This document shows, one piece after another, positions 53,301 to 64,000 of a stretch of 64,000 nt of DNA (within the stretch, counting starts at the first letter, position 1; every line of letters begins with the position of its first letter). The translations under genes and the position numbers were made by a program. The stretch lies in contig CM073194.1 of assembly GCA_037042915.1 (NCBI GenBank), positions 1,178,001 through 1,242,000 of the forward strand. Reading direction: 5' to 3'. The notes below the pieces were generated by a model, which saw only the letters and a program-made list of their open reading frames with translations, ran no database searches and had not been told where the DNA came from. The stretch is from Auricularia sp. M13 (taxonomy: Eukaryota; Basidiomycota; Agaricomycetes; Auriculariales; Auriculariaceae).

Positions 53301-56300
53301 ATGGACGACCCATCCGACCATCCCGAGCTGCCGCCAGGCTCCCCCGCGCTCAGTGAGTACCAGGTTCTTTGTATGATCCTAACTGACGGTGCCCAGGGCG
53401 CTTCGAGGGACCATGGTTCGAAATGCAGCTCGCACTCTCGCTCACTCTCGGTCTCGTCTCGTTCCTGCTCTTTACGTTCTGCAGGCGGCGCTGGCCCATA
53501 CTGTTCTCGCCAAGAACGAAGCTTAAAGGCACGTCTGCGGCGCGCAGCAGCAAACTCAGTAACCCTGACACTGGCCACCAGACTTCTCACCACACGAGGC
53601 GCACTTGGGCAACAGCACCAGCGCTTGGATCCTACCCACAGTCCGCGTATCAGAGCTCTCAGTTCTTCAGATAGTCGGGTTGGATGCTGCTGTCGTGCGT
53701 CTCTGCCTTCAGTACCGAATTGCAAGCCACTGATGCTGCGTTTAGCTGCTTAATTTCCTCAAGACGTCATTCTACCTGTTTCTCGCCTGCTCTGGTCTCG
53801 CTGTTGCCGTGTTGATGCCGATTAATGTATACGTGAGTGCCATTCTCAGTTGCTTTGTGTCTGGCTAAAGACATTGTAGCGCGGTCGATCTCTGGGAGGA
53901 GACGGAGACGACGATGATGACCAGGATAATATCCTCAGCCGTTGGGTCAACCTCCTTTCTGTACCAGAGCACGACAAGCCCGGCGGATCCTCGCCCCCGA
54001 CAGACTGGTTGGACCTCATATCGGCACCCTATGCATACCTCTTCGTGCACTTTGTTTTCACCTACCTATTCACCTTTCTGGCCATGCGCTTCCTCTACAG
54101 CAACTACCGGCGCTTTGTGCGCGCCCGTCAGCTATTCTCGCTGGAGTTGGTGCATTCTATCGCTGCTCGCACAATCCTGGTCTCCTACCTCCCGCCGCAC
54201 CTTCGCGGTGAGCGATCGCTGGCGACGTTCTACGAGAACATGGGTTTCGCCGTCGAGTCCGTCTCTGTGTGCCGCGAAGTCAGCGGGCTCAAGCCTTTGC
54301 TCGACAAGCGCACACGTGCTCTGCTCGCGCTTGAGTCTGCGTGGACGTCCTACGTCGGCAACCCGTGTGCGGTCGAGGCGTACGACCCGTCGCAGAACGG
54401 GCCGCTCATCGACGTCTCCGACCTCCCGCCGGGCCACGACTCGACGCTGGTACCGCCGCCGCGTCTCGTAGTGCCGCACCGTCCGCGGCCGACGCTGCGC
54501 CCGCGCTGGTGGAGCCTGGAGAAGGTGGACGCGATCGAGTACCTCGAGGCGCAATTCCGCGAGGCGGACGAGGCGGTGCGGCGCAAGCGGCGCGCGGGCA
54601 AGTTCCGCGCGACGCACTGCGCGTTCGTGACGTTTGAGACGATGTCGTCCGCGCAGACCGTCGCGCAGATTGTCGCGGCGTCCGTGCCCGCGCAGGCGTC
54701 CGCGTGCCTCGCGCCCGAGCCGCGCGACATCGTGTGGGCCAACATGACGCTCAGCCCGCGCACGCAGCGCATGCGCGACATCGCCGTCAGCGCGTTCATC
54801 GTCGTCATGTTCTTCACGTGGGCGCTGCCCGTCACCGCGCTCTCCGGCCTGCTGTCGTACGAGGAGATCCAGCGCGTCATGCCGTGGCTCGGCCGCCTCA
54901 TCGACTCGAGCGACGCCGTACGCGCGTTCGTCCAGAACTCGCTCCCGTCCATCGCGCTCATCACGCTCAACGGCCTGCTCCCGTTCCTATTTGAAGGCCT
55001 CTCGTACTTGCAGGGCTTCCGCGCGCGCAGCTGGATTGAATATTCGCTTCTCAAGAAGTACTTCCTCTTCCTGCTCGTCAACGTCGTCTTCGAGTTCCTC
55101 CTCGCATCCACATACTGGCAGCTCATCCGCGATCTGGCCAACTCGCCTGCGAAAGTGCCCGAGAAACTTGCCACTGCTCTGCGCGAGGGTAACGCCAAAC
55201 ACTTCTTTTTGTCCTATGTGATTTTGCAAGGTGTGTGCGTTCGGTCCATCACTTGATGTGAAACTGACCTCACGCATCGGGTAGCGTTTGGTATTATGCC
55301 TCTGCAATTGCTTAACCTCGGCGTTATCATCCCGCGTTTCCTATATATCGCCTTCATCACCCGGACGCCTCGAGGTCCGTGACGAACTATTTATCTAACT
55401 TCCGCCCTGACATTCTGCGATGCAGACTTCGCTGAGCTCAATGCGCCGCCGATGGTCAACTATGGCGCGGTGTACCCGCAGGCCATCCTTGTCTTTGTCA
55501 TCACGATTCTGTACAGCATCATCCAGCCCCTCATCCTGTTCTTCGGCGCGGCGTACTTTGGCATATCGTATGTCGTCTACAAGTACAAGCTGCTGTTCGG
55601 TCCGTACTCTTTTGTTCGCCTTCCTCCTCCGATACTGAATGGCGCGCCTGAAGTGTTCTACAAGCCATACGAGTCGCAGGGGCAGGCGTGGCCCATCACA
55701 TTCGTGCGGCTCATGTGGGGCGTGGTGATATTCCAGGTCTTCATGGCGGGCATCTTCCTCCTCAAGAAGTCATTCGTCCTCGCGTCGCTCACCGCGCCGC
55801 TCATCATGTTCACCGTCTACTGGACGTGGAGCATGGACAAGCTGTTTGCGCCGCTGTCGCAGTTTGTTGGCTTGAGCAGCGTATGCGAGGTGCAGCGCGG
55901 AGAGGACACGGATGAGGTCGCAAGACTTAGGCAGGGCCATCCCGTCAGCTGGAGCCAGAGGTGCGTGACATGTCGAATCCAGTCGCAAGTATATGCTGAA
56001 CCTGGACGCAGTAATCTGAACCGGAGACGGTATGCGCAGAATGACGAGACGTTGTATGTTGCACCGGAGGACGACCGGACAGACTATGTAAGTCGTATTT
56101 TGGTTTTCTGCAATTCATCCTCATCATGACATGTGCCACAGTCGCAACCGCCGATGGCGAATTGGTACGACGGTGTGCTGAATACGGGCAAGCGGCGCTA
56201 CGGCCACCCGGCGCTGACAGGCATCCTGCCGTCGCCGTGGCTGCCGCTCAAGAAGGGTCAAACGCTCGCTGTGCACCATGTGGGCCGCAACCGCAATGGC

Positions 56301-56804
56301 GGCGCGGCACCTGCGCGCAACAGCCGCGCGGGTGGCGGAGATGGCGAGGCGGTCGTGCTCACGCTGCGGCGGCGGAAGAGCGTCGCGCGGCCAGAGCTCA
56401 GGCGGTCGTCGCTGCAGCAGCAGCCGCAGAGCTCGGAGTCAGTGCCGGCTGCGAACCCGTGGGACTCTGCGCCCGCACTCACGCCGGGTACGCAGCAGCT
56501 GCACCACCGGCTGAGCTTCGACCACGCTACGGGCGTGATCAACCTCCCGTCCGACGACGAGGATGAGCTCGAGCGCGGCGGTGCGCTCGCTGCTGTCGAG
56601 GAGAGCAGTAGCGACAGCGAATACGGCAGCGCGAGTAGTATGAGCGGCGATAATACGATACAGCGGCACGAGCAGGAGAGCTCGGGCGACGCGACCGTCG
56701 CGGAAGGGAGTAGTAGTGCTGGGGGCGCCGGCACGCAGAGACATAGGACGTATTATCACCACCCCGAGAAGCGCAAGAGCATGAACCTTTCTGCGCTGTC
56801 CTAG
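53301..56804 (+). CDS. CSC1/OSCA-type calcium-permeable channel (RSN1/PHM7 family), multi-exon
   Basis: CSC1/OSCA proteins are osmo- or mechanosensitive cation channels or scramblases of plasma and internal membranes. The start ATG 53301 (MDDPSDHPELPPG) is followed by an N-terminal TM exon (LALSLTLGLVSFLLFTFC...WPILFSPRTKLKG), then SAWILPTVRVSELSVLQIVGLDAAV, FLKTSFYLFLACSG, the large cytosolic PHM7 domain (ARTILVSYLPPHLRGERSL...FVTFETMSSAQTVAQ...EPRDIVWANM), and the seven-helix region (AVSAFIVVMFFTWALPVTALSGL...SWIEYSLLKKYFLFLLVNVVFEF...FGIMPLQLLNLGVIIPRF...VNYGAVYPQAILVFVITILYS). A long polar tail has an acidic patch (GVINLPSDDEDELE). It ends at TAG 56804. Parts of this tail are copied next to the deaminase genes. 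Confidence 0.9.
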
Positions 56805-57040
56805 TCTTCTAGTCGGGTTCATTGCATCTGGTTGTTCATACCTACAGGTACATGCTATATCGCCCGTTCTTACTGGCCTTGGGGACTGTCGCTTGCGTGG
56901 CCAGGTTATTCACTAGCGAAGATTTTTGCAGGACGTAAACGCTCATGACGTGACATTGACCAGCTTCGAAGGCTGGGCAAGAAATTGCAACACAGACGAC
57001 AGAGCAAGCTTGCTCGAGCAAGTTCCATCTAGGCAGAACC
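56805..57040. terminator. Shared 3' region of convergent CSC1-like and deaminase 1 genes
   Basis: 236 bp between two convergent stop codons; both 3' ends must lie here or overlap. No discrete signal was identified. Confidence 0.3.
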
Positions 57041-58677
57041 TCACATCATTGGCAGGCGAGGGTAGTACGGTTCGGTAGAAGCACGTCTAATTACTTCGTC
57101 GCGATACTGCTCCTCCTCAGGGGTCACTACAACCGTTGTTATCAATAACTGAAAATGCAACATAAGCGCTGCCACGTACACTGAGCCAATCCTCGCGATA
57201 AACGGTCTGACTGTCGAACGCGTGCAAGGTGCTGCCTGAGCACGGCAACTGCGGAGCAGAAATCTTGGCTGAGGCGGGCGAATGTGTACGAAATGGGCCG
57301 TGCATCAGGAAAAATACCGCGCATGTAGACGTCGCACGCGCCCCACGCGCGTGGGACACGACAGTCAGACCCGCGCACGTGCATCTTGCGGGAGCCATAA
57401 GCCTCGTTGACGACGTTGATCCAGCGATAGCAGGGTAGGCAGCAGGGTTCCGATGTCCCGATGTACGAAATGAAGGGAGGGGTCCAGAAGTCATCTTCCG
57501 AAGCACCAGCGAAATGCGAGAGCAGTGCGCATTCCGCATGCACTGGTACTTGTTCAGAGGCGGCGTTGAACGAACTGTGACTCTGTGCCGGAGGGTCGCG
57601 CTTTCGCAGGGGTTCCAGTATGTGGGCAGTGAATTCTGCCTCGAAATTGGGCTCGGGCGCGTGCATGCCCTTGTCCGTATACACGCATGATGCAAATTTC
57701 GACAGGTCCTGGCTGTTGATATCAACACGATAGACCGCGCTCGCAGGCTCGATAGATACTATCTCGAGATCGAGGCTGCACATTTGGGCGTACGACTGGG
57801 AATGCGCAAATGTGCGAAGCGTGTCGATAGGCACTCCCAGCCACACCAAGCTCCGGATGTCTTGACCCAGTGACGTTGCAGCTACAACCGAATGAGTAAG
57901 CGATGCAGACCAAGCAGCAGACGTACTGAGCCTGTCCAGACGTCGAAGCGTTTCAGCAGCATCGCGGCCTTTGAGCAACACACGAAGATGGCCTAGATCG
58001 GCATGGATATCCCAATGGTTCGTACCGAGTCCATCTACGAGAACAGATTTGTATGCCTGTGATAGGGCCGACCTGACCTCGGAACAGAATGTGCGTTCTC
58101 GGTCTGTCAATTCGACACCATAATCAAGTAGCAAGGCGCTCCCGTCGGATTGAACCTTGTCGCTGAGAACTCCGTCGAGTTGTCGAATGGCAATGTCGGC
58201 CATAATACTGAACCGGTGCAACAGAGCCGGCCACGAAAACCGATAGAACAGTGCAATGAAGTCGGAGTGAGATGGTTTCAGAGCGGGTGTGATGCTTGTG
58301 GTCTCGCGCACATGGCGCGAGTCGGGGTGTGCTGCCAGACTCTTCATTGTGCTCCAAACTAGCTGGATGTGATTCCGAACGTGAGATGGCACGCCGTCCC
58401 CGGAGCTGGAAGCCACATAGAGCACGACCTTGGAACCCTTCACTTCATAAGTGACGGCGTACGCATCGAACGGTCTGTGAACGCAGACGGCGGCGAAGGC
58501 ATCCAGGACGGCCATCGAAGTGACGTCCAGCCGGCACTGGCTTACAAGGGCACGAGAATTATCCTCCGGCACGTCTTTGGAACCATCGCGCAGTATCCAA
58601 ACAGGTAGACAGTTGAGGGCAGCGACCACAGCGCTTGTTTGGTCCCTGACTTCTTCGAATGTCGTGGTGGGAGGCAT
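57041..58677 (-). CDS. Deaminase-fold protein 1 (OTT_1508-like family candidate)
   Basis: Three exons: 58677-57927, 57881-57180, 57126-57041, giving 512 aa. Intron 57926-57882 (45 nt, GTACGT...GTAG) has no stop and is a multiple of three, so it can be misread as coding; the same intron in the third gene breaks the frame. The N-terminal ~330 residues are an unknown helical domain (ALNCLPVWILRDG, FDAYAVTYEV). The C-terminal part holds a deaminase-type zinc site: VHAECALL (HAE, near residue 365) and, ~32 residues later, YIGTSEPCCLPC (CxxC). It would hydrolytically deaminate cytidine or adenine in an unknown substrate. The last exon ends TPEEEQYRDEVIRRAS...PMM. Confidence 0.72.
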
Positions 58678-58683
58678 GTTGGG

Positions 58684-58866
58684 TTAAACCCCGACCGCAG
58701 TACCGCAGCGCTCGAGATGGTACGAGTCCTGGTCGTCGGACGGGAGATTGATCATGCCGTAGGGTCGTCGAGGTTCACTTGACGAACCTCTAGCGCGGGA
58801 GGGCCGGCGCCGGACTCTCCCGCCGCTGCCACAGCCTGGCAGCGTGAGCACGGCCGCCTCACCCAT
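58684..58866 (-). pseudogene. Relic of the CSC1-like C-terminal tail in front of deaminase 1
   Basis: The minus-strand frame reads GEAAVLTL, then YGMINLPSDDQD and LERCGTAVGV. These match GEAVVLTL, GVINLPSDDED and LERGGALAAV of the CSC1-like tail (about 56343-56600). The frame ends with a TAA two codons before the deaminase start and is in phase with it. Confidence 0.78.
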
Positions 58867-59151
58867 TACATACGCAGTACTGCATCCAGAGTCAGCATTC
58901 TTTCAGCATATCCCTGCGACTGGTCATGAAGGATGTCGGCCTACGATCCCATCCATGCCTGCAATAGACTCTGAGTCCTCATAGTCAACCTCGTGCTATT
59001 CCGACGTCTTCAGCGCATTTCAAAGATGAATTATATGAATTTTATCGTAACGTCTGCACGAGGCGCGCAACTGTTACTCGATTTTCTGATCAACCGGAAG
59101 TCTATCAATATCCTGGAACAGATACAGAGGGGCTGCTGGAGCAAGTTCCGT
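58867..59151. other. Spacer with duplicated 5' flank of deaminase 1
   Basis: Contains CGTCTGCACGAGGCGCGCAA (about 59050), a block shared by the upstream flanks of the other two deaminase genes, so this spacer is part of the tandem unit. Confidence 0.6.
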
Positions 59152-60796
59152 CTACGCGTAATCTCCCGTAAGCTGCATACGGGCATAGTAAGGTTCGATT
59201 GACGCGCGTCTGATTACTGCGTCGCGATACTGCTGCTCTTCCGGAGTTACTGCAACAGAGAAGTCATCAATACCTGGAAAGGTAACAAAGGTGCTGGCAC
59301 GTACGTGGAGGTTCGCCTCGCGACAGGCGCCCAGCCTGGCGGACGCGCGCAAGGTGTTGCCTCAGTACGACCAGTATGTTGCGGTAGTCGTTTCGGAGGT
59401 CGGCGAACGTGTACGAAACGGGCCGCGAATCGGGAAAAAGGCCATACAGGGAAACGTCGCACGCAACCCATGTACGAGGGACGCGACCGTCAGTGCCACG
59501 CACATGCATTTTCCTCGCAGGATAACCATTATTCACCACGTTGATATAGCGATAGCAAGGTAGACAGCACGGTTCCGAAGTTCCGATGTATGAGATGTAT
59601 GGAGGTGTCCAGGCATCGTCTTCCGGGACACCGGCAAAATGTGCGAGAAGGGCACATTCAGCGTGGGCGGGTACTAGCTCAGGAGCGTCCTCGGCCAGAT
59701 CGCGAGCTCCCGCACGATAGCGCGCCTTCAAGGGGTCCAGTATATGTGCAGTGAACTCCGCCTCAAAGTTGGGTTCTGGTGAACGCATATTAACGTCTGT
59801 GTAAGCCCATCTCGCGAACTGTGACAAGTCGCTGCTGTCGACGTCGACGCAACAGGTAAAGGTCACGGGCTTGAGAGACACTATGTCGAAGTCGAGCTTG
59901 CACATTTCGGCGTAGGATTGGGAATGCGCAAAGGTCCGAAGCGTATCGATAGGCACCCCCAGCCAAACCAAGCTTCGGATATCTTGACTTAGCGCTGTGG
60001 CAGCTATATAGTGAAAAATGTTAGTGAACCATACAAGCGACCGAACAGTTGACATACTGAGCCTATCCAGGCGTTTCAACCTGTCAACCGCGTCCCGACC
60101 TTTGAGTAAAACACGTAGATCGCATAAATCGGCGTGGATACCCCAATGATTCGTACCAAGTCCATCGACAAGAACCGACTGGCGTGCTTTCGCCAGAGCT
60201 GACCTGATTTCAGAGCAAAGTGTGCGCTCATGCTCCGACAATTCGATACTACAATCGACAAGCGGGCCCTTGTCAACGTTGTCGTTAAGCACGCGGTCGA
60301 GTTGTTGCATAGCCGCGTCGGCCACGGAGCTGAATCGGTGCGACAGAGCTGGCCATGAAAATTGATAAAATAGTGCAATAAAGTCGGAGTGGGCCGGGTT
60401 CAGAGCAGGAGTTATGGTGTTGGTCTCCTGCACATGCCTCGAATCAGGGTGTGCTGCCAGGTTCTTCATTGTGTTCCAAACCAACTCGATGTGACTCCGG
60501 ACCTGGGCTGGCACGCCGTCCGTAGAGCTGGACGCCACATAGAGCACGACCTTCGAATCCTTCACTTCATAGGTAACGGCGTAGGCATCGAATGGTCTGT
60601 GGACGCAGATGGCGGCAAAGGCATCCAGAACTGCCATGGAAGTGACGTCCAGGCGGCGTTCGCGCACAAGGGCACGGCTGTTGTCCTCGGGCACGTCCTT
60701 GGCTCCATCGCGCAGAATCCAGATGGGTAGGCAGTTGAGCGCTGCCAGCACGGTGCTGGTCTGGTTCCTGACCTCATCAAAATTGTCGCGAGCCAT
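59152..60796 (-). CDS. Deaminase-fold protein 2 (OTT_1508-like family candidate)
   Basis: Exons 60796-60058, 60003-59305 and 59249-59152 give 511 aa. The ATG at 60796 (MARDNFDEVRNQT) aligns with gene 1; the frame stays open upstream through a CSC1-tail relic but has no upstream ATG. Intron 1 is 54 nt (GTATGT...ATAG), again frame-preserving and stop-free; intron 2 is 55 nt (GTACGT...GCAG). HAE in AHAECALLAHF (near residue 359) and CxxC in YIGTSEPCCLPCYRYINVV are intact. The last exon reads TPEEQQYRDAVIRRAS and ends GDYA. It is the middle gene of three in the same orientation. Confidence 0.74.
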
Positions 60797-60836
60797 GACA
60801 CGATTGAATCTCCGACTGAACTCCTTGACGCGGCGC

Positions 60837-60870
60837 AGAGTGACCACGGCCGCCTCACCTGTTACACAGC
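60837..60870 (-). pseudogene. Short CSC1-tail relic in front of deaminase 2
   Basis: Minus-strand GEAAVVTLRR matches GEAVVLTLRR of the CSC1-like tail, about 40 bp before the deaminase start and in frame with it. Confidence 0.6.
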
Positions 60871-61396
60871 ATCTACAGTCAGAATTTGGGCAACATATTC
60901 CTACGACTGGTCTTGCAGAATATCGGCCGACGATCTCAAGCCTGCAATAAGTATACTTAGTCGGCCGACTCGGCCCTTGCTCCCTGGAAATGCCCACAGG
61001 ACATCTTCAGTGCATTCCAAAAATGGAATTACATCGTAGCATCTGCGCGAGGCGCGCAGCAGTCAAGAGCAATGCCTTTGCAATCATCGCGATGTAGCAA
61101 TGAAACTGGAACCGTGAGCGTGGACTCTAGGTGTTGAATGTTCGCAATCCAGAGGAGTCGACAGCCTGACTTGTCACTTGAATTGTGGATCGGCGAGCGC
61201 ACTCTTTGCCAAGTGGGTCGGATTATTCCTTGCGCGCGTCTGCCACACCGAGATATCACGGCGAGCCCGGCAGTAAGTACGATTTATATTAGTATCCATC
61301 GCACGTCAATTGAGAATGTGTGACGATTGTAGAGGTCCAGGACTTCTTTCGCCATGCAACAGAACGTCACTACATCAAGAAGTGCCATCCTAGTCC
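60871..61396. other. Spacer with duplicated 5' flank of deaminase 2
   Basis: The block at about 61040-61135 (GCGCGAGGCGCGCAGCAG, then CAATCATCGCGAT) recurs at about 63450-63540. No separate gene is seen. Confidence 0.6.
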
Positions 61397-63070
61397 CTAG
61401 ATATATTCGTCTCGGTCCCAGTAAGGAACGCCAGATGTGTTCTGGATTGCCTCGTCACGATATTGCTCCTCCTCGACGGTCACTGCAAGTGTCGACGACG
61501 ACAACCATCAGTAGGTCGAACTACAGAGTTATAGGTATAGGTAAGTATCCGCACGTACATGGAGGCTCGCCGCGCGACACACGCTCCGCCTGCCGGACGC
61601 GCGCAAGATGCTGCCTGAGGACCGCGAGGGCTGAGCAGTAATCGCGGGTCAGTTCGAGCAGCGGGTACACCAGGGTCCGCGCATCGGCACGGACGCCCTG
61701 CGAATAGACCTCGCACGCGACCCACGCGTGCGCAGGCGGGATGCGGCCGTCAGACCCACGGACGTGCATCCTTCTCATGCCATAAGCATTGTTAACGACG
61801 TTGATATAGCGATAGCACGGCAGACAACACGGCTCGGACGTCCCGATGTATCTTATAAACGGAGCCGTGAGGAAAGCGGGGACGGATGCGCTGGCAAAGC
61901 GCGCGAGGAGCGCGCATTCCGCATGGACCGGTACCATGACTTCTTCAGCAGATGTGTTGGTCAGATCGTTATCTCCTGCTCCAGCAGAATGGCGCTGCCG
62001 CAAAGGATCCAGGATATAGGCAGCGAATTCAGCCTCGAAGTTGGGCTCGGGGGTCCACATCCGCTTGTCCGTGTAAACCAACGTTGCCATGTCGCGCAGT
62101 TCTTTCCTCGTAGCATCGACAGAGGTTGCCGCGGTTACAGGCTCGAGGGTTAGAATATCCAGATTGAGCTTGCACATTTCGGCGAACGATTGGGAGTGCG
62201 CAAAAGTGCGGAGCGTGTCGATAGGCACTCCCAACCAGACCAGGCTACGAATTTCTTGGCTCAGGGCCGTTGCAGCTGTAAAAACAGCTATTGAGCCAAA
62301 GCTGCGAAGGACGGAGCGGACGTACTGAGCCTATCCACCCGTCTGAGCGTTTCAGAAGCGTCCCGGCCTTTGAGCAGGACACGCAGGTCGCCCAGTGCGG
62401 CGTGGATGTCCCGGTGATTCGTACAGCCCAGCCCGTCGACGAGAACGGACTTGCGCGCCTTCGCCAGTGCCGACCGGATTTCCACGCACAGCGTGCGCTC
62501 GCGCTCCGTCAACTCGACGCTGCCATCAACCAGCGGGCCGCGCTCGACTGAGCAACTTAGCACCCGATCGAGACGCTGAATGACTGTATCAGCTACAGAT
62601 CTGAACCGGTGAGACAGAGCCGGCCACGAAAACCGATACAACAGCGCAATAAAATCAGAATGCGCCGGTTTGAGATCAAGGGGGACGGTGTTGGTCTCGC
62701 GCACGGTCCGCGAATCATGATGCGCCGCCAGGCTCTTCATCGCGTTCCACACCCGCTCAAGGTGACTCCGGACCTCGGCTGGCACGCCGTCCGTAGAGCT
62801 GGAAGCCACATAGAGCACGACCTTGGAATCCCGCACTTCGTAAGTAACGGCGTACGCATCGAATGGCCTGTAGACGCAGATGGCGGCGAAGGCATCCAGA
62901 ACTGCCATCGAAGTGACGTCCAGGCCGCATTCGCGCACAAGGACACGACTGTTGTCCTCGGGCACGTCCTTGGCACCGTCGCGCAGAATCCACGAGGGTA
63001 AGCAGTTGAGCGCTGCCAGCACGGAGCTGGTTTCGTTCCTGATATCTGTGTCGGTCCTGGTGGAAGTCAT
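61397..63070 (-). CDS. Deaminase-fold protein 3 (OTT_1508-like family candidate)
   Basis: Exons 63070-62326, 62275-61559 and 61482-61397 give 515 aa. Intron 1 is 50 nt (GTACGT...ACAG) and contains a stop, which proves that the matching stretch in genes 1 and 2 is also an intron; intron 2 is 76 nt. The ATG at 63070 (MTSTRTDTD) replaces the first residues of the other two genes. Conserved parts: ALNCLPSWILRDGAKDVPEDNSR, RSLVWLGVPIDTLRTFAHSQS, VHAECALLARF (HAE) and YIGTSEPCCLPCYRYINVV (CxxC). The last exon has diverged after TVEEEQYRDEAI and ends DEYI. All catalytic residues are kept. Confidence 0.74.
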
Positions 63071-63149
63071 GTTCAAGCTTGAACACGTTCAAGTTGCTTC
63101 CGACCACGACAGCCTGCGCAGGAACTGATTCCTCCTGCTCTTGCCCTTC

Positions 63150-63260
63150 TCGCCGCGTCGTCGCACGAGGGGTTAATCGTGTCGTAGCGTCGTCGAGCAT
63201 CGTGAGCGTCGGGAGCGAGTCTCACGGGACACCGACGACCGTCAGCTCCGACTCCGAGTC
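63150..63260 (-). pseudogene. Weak CSC1-tail relic in front of deaminase 3
   Basis: Minus-strand sequence around 63180 (ACACGATTAACCCCTCGTGC, then GACGACGC) resembles the INLPSDDE coding stretch of the CSC1-like tail but is more decayed than in gene 1. Confidence 0.4.
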
Positions 63261-63887
63261 CGCGCGCCGCCTGTGTATGTACTCAATCCACAGTCAGCAT
63301 CTTGTCAGTTACTTACAGTAGTACAGTATTCCTGCGACCTGTCCAGACAGGAAGAATGTCCGAGTCGGCCCAAAGGGCCAAGTACGAATCGACGCCTCTC
63401 CGACCCGGCGCCCATGCATTCCGCCGATGAAGTCCATCATAGCGCTAGCGTCTGTGCGAGGCGCGCAGTTGGTGTCAAGAGCATTGGCATTGCAATCATC
63501 GCGATTCAGCAATGGATCTGGAACTGTGAGCGTGCGTAAGTAGAGTCTAGACGCTATATACAGCATCTGTATCGAGACCCTCATGGGCTGAACCATAACC
63601 AATTCAGCAGCGGGGTATGCATCACACTGACATTCTTTATGAACCACATTCGACAATAGTACGTAGACACAAGTAGGCAAGTAAGCAGGCAGGCACGCGG
63701 GTAAGCGGAGACGACAGTGAGAGTGAGAGTGACGGTGACAGACTACGAGTTCAAATTCGGGGTTGCCAGGAGCAAAGTGTAGGTTGCAAGAAGAGTGAAA
63801 GAAAAAAGGGGAGGGAATCTTCAACTTGTGAGTATGAGAGGAACGTTTCGGCATTCGGCATTCGGTCGGTAGTCGTCGAAGGAACTG
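63261..63887. other. Duplicated 5' flank of deaminase 3, then unique sequence
   Basis: 63430-63540 repeats the flank of gene 2. The rest, including purine-rich GAGAGTGAGAGTGACGGTGAC (about 63717-63740), shows no gene. Confidence 0.5.
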
Positions 63888-63997
63888 GAAGCGTGGGAGA
63901 CGTCGAGGGAAAGCGTGGGAGACGTCGAAGGAAAGCGTGGGAGACGTCGAGGGAAAGCGTGGGAGACGTCGAAGGAAAGCGTGGGTGACGTTCGGGA
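63888..63997 (+). repeat. 22-bp minisatellite, five units, running to the window edge
   Basis: Unit GAAAGCGTGGGAGACGTCGA followed by GG or AG. The units alternate GAGG/GAAG endings, which points to a 44-bp higher-order unit. The last copy is degenerate; the array may continue outside the window. Confidence 0.9.
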
Positions 63998-64000
63998 GGG

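Noticed and set aside
60797-60997. Upstream extension of deaminase 2 by ~67 residues
   Set aside because: The open frame has no ATG at its start and derives from a CSC1-tail relic; genes 1 and 3 do not share an extension.
63888-63997. CRISPR-like array at the right edge
   Set aside because: Units are contiguous without unique spacers and the genome is eukaryotic; it is a minisatellite.

Overview
The window is nuclear DNA of a filamentous basidiomycete, most likely an Agaricomycete. Protein-coding genes are GC-rich and cut by many introns of about 45-60 nt. The gene content (DUF6533 membrane protein, sphingolipid C9-methyltransferase, F-box-like proteins, thaumatin-like protein, lineage-expanded deaminase-fold proteins) and the non-LTR retroelements fit that group. 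There are no operons and no CRISPR. All gene models below were spliced by eye.

Left part (1-24 kb): a nearly intact non-LTR retrotransposon (LINE-A, two long ORFs and a poly(A) tail) ends 9 bp past the stop codon of a convergent WDR59/Mtc5-like gene (SEA/GATOR2 nutrient signalling). That gene shares a 77-bp divergent promoter with an F-box-like gene. A repeat segment follows, whose second copy lies inverted and circularly permuted at 22.4-23.9 kb together with a broken copy of the F-box gene's 3' end. Between the two copies lie a 5'-truncated LINE (LINE-B), a poorly supported small gene, and a complete IND1/NUBPL gene (mitochondrial complex I assembly).

Middle (24-47 kb): two epoxide-hydrolase paralogues in opposite orientation enclose an unknown gene and a sphingolipid C9-methyltransferase. 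Next come an unusual protein kinase with a dead partial duplicate, a small unknown gene, a UBA-UAS-UBX protein of the FAF2/Ubx2 type, a relic of the deaminase family, a DUF6533 multi-pass protein, an intron-containing tRNA-Tyr, a GH76-like glycoside hydrolase, a Sec14 lipid-transfer protein and a secreted thaumatin-like protein.

Right part (47-64 kb): a tandem pair of F-box-like genes; an HNH-like gene bracketed by a 160-bp direct repeat with a foldback (MITE-like) element beside it; a CSC1/OSCA-type channel gene; and, convergent with it, three tandem genes of a deaminase-fold family. All three keep HAE and CxxC zinc/catalytic motifs, share the same two introns, and carry relics of the channel gene's C-terminal coding region in front of their start codons. 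This array is the most interesting object in the window. It resembles the OTT_1508-like nucleic-acid deaminase family; that assignment comes from motifs and memory and was not tested by a search. The window ends in a 22-bp minisatellite.
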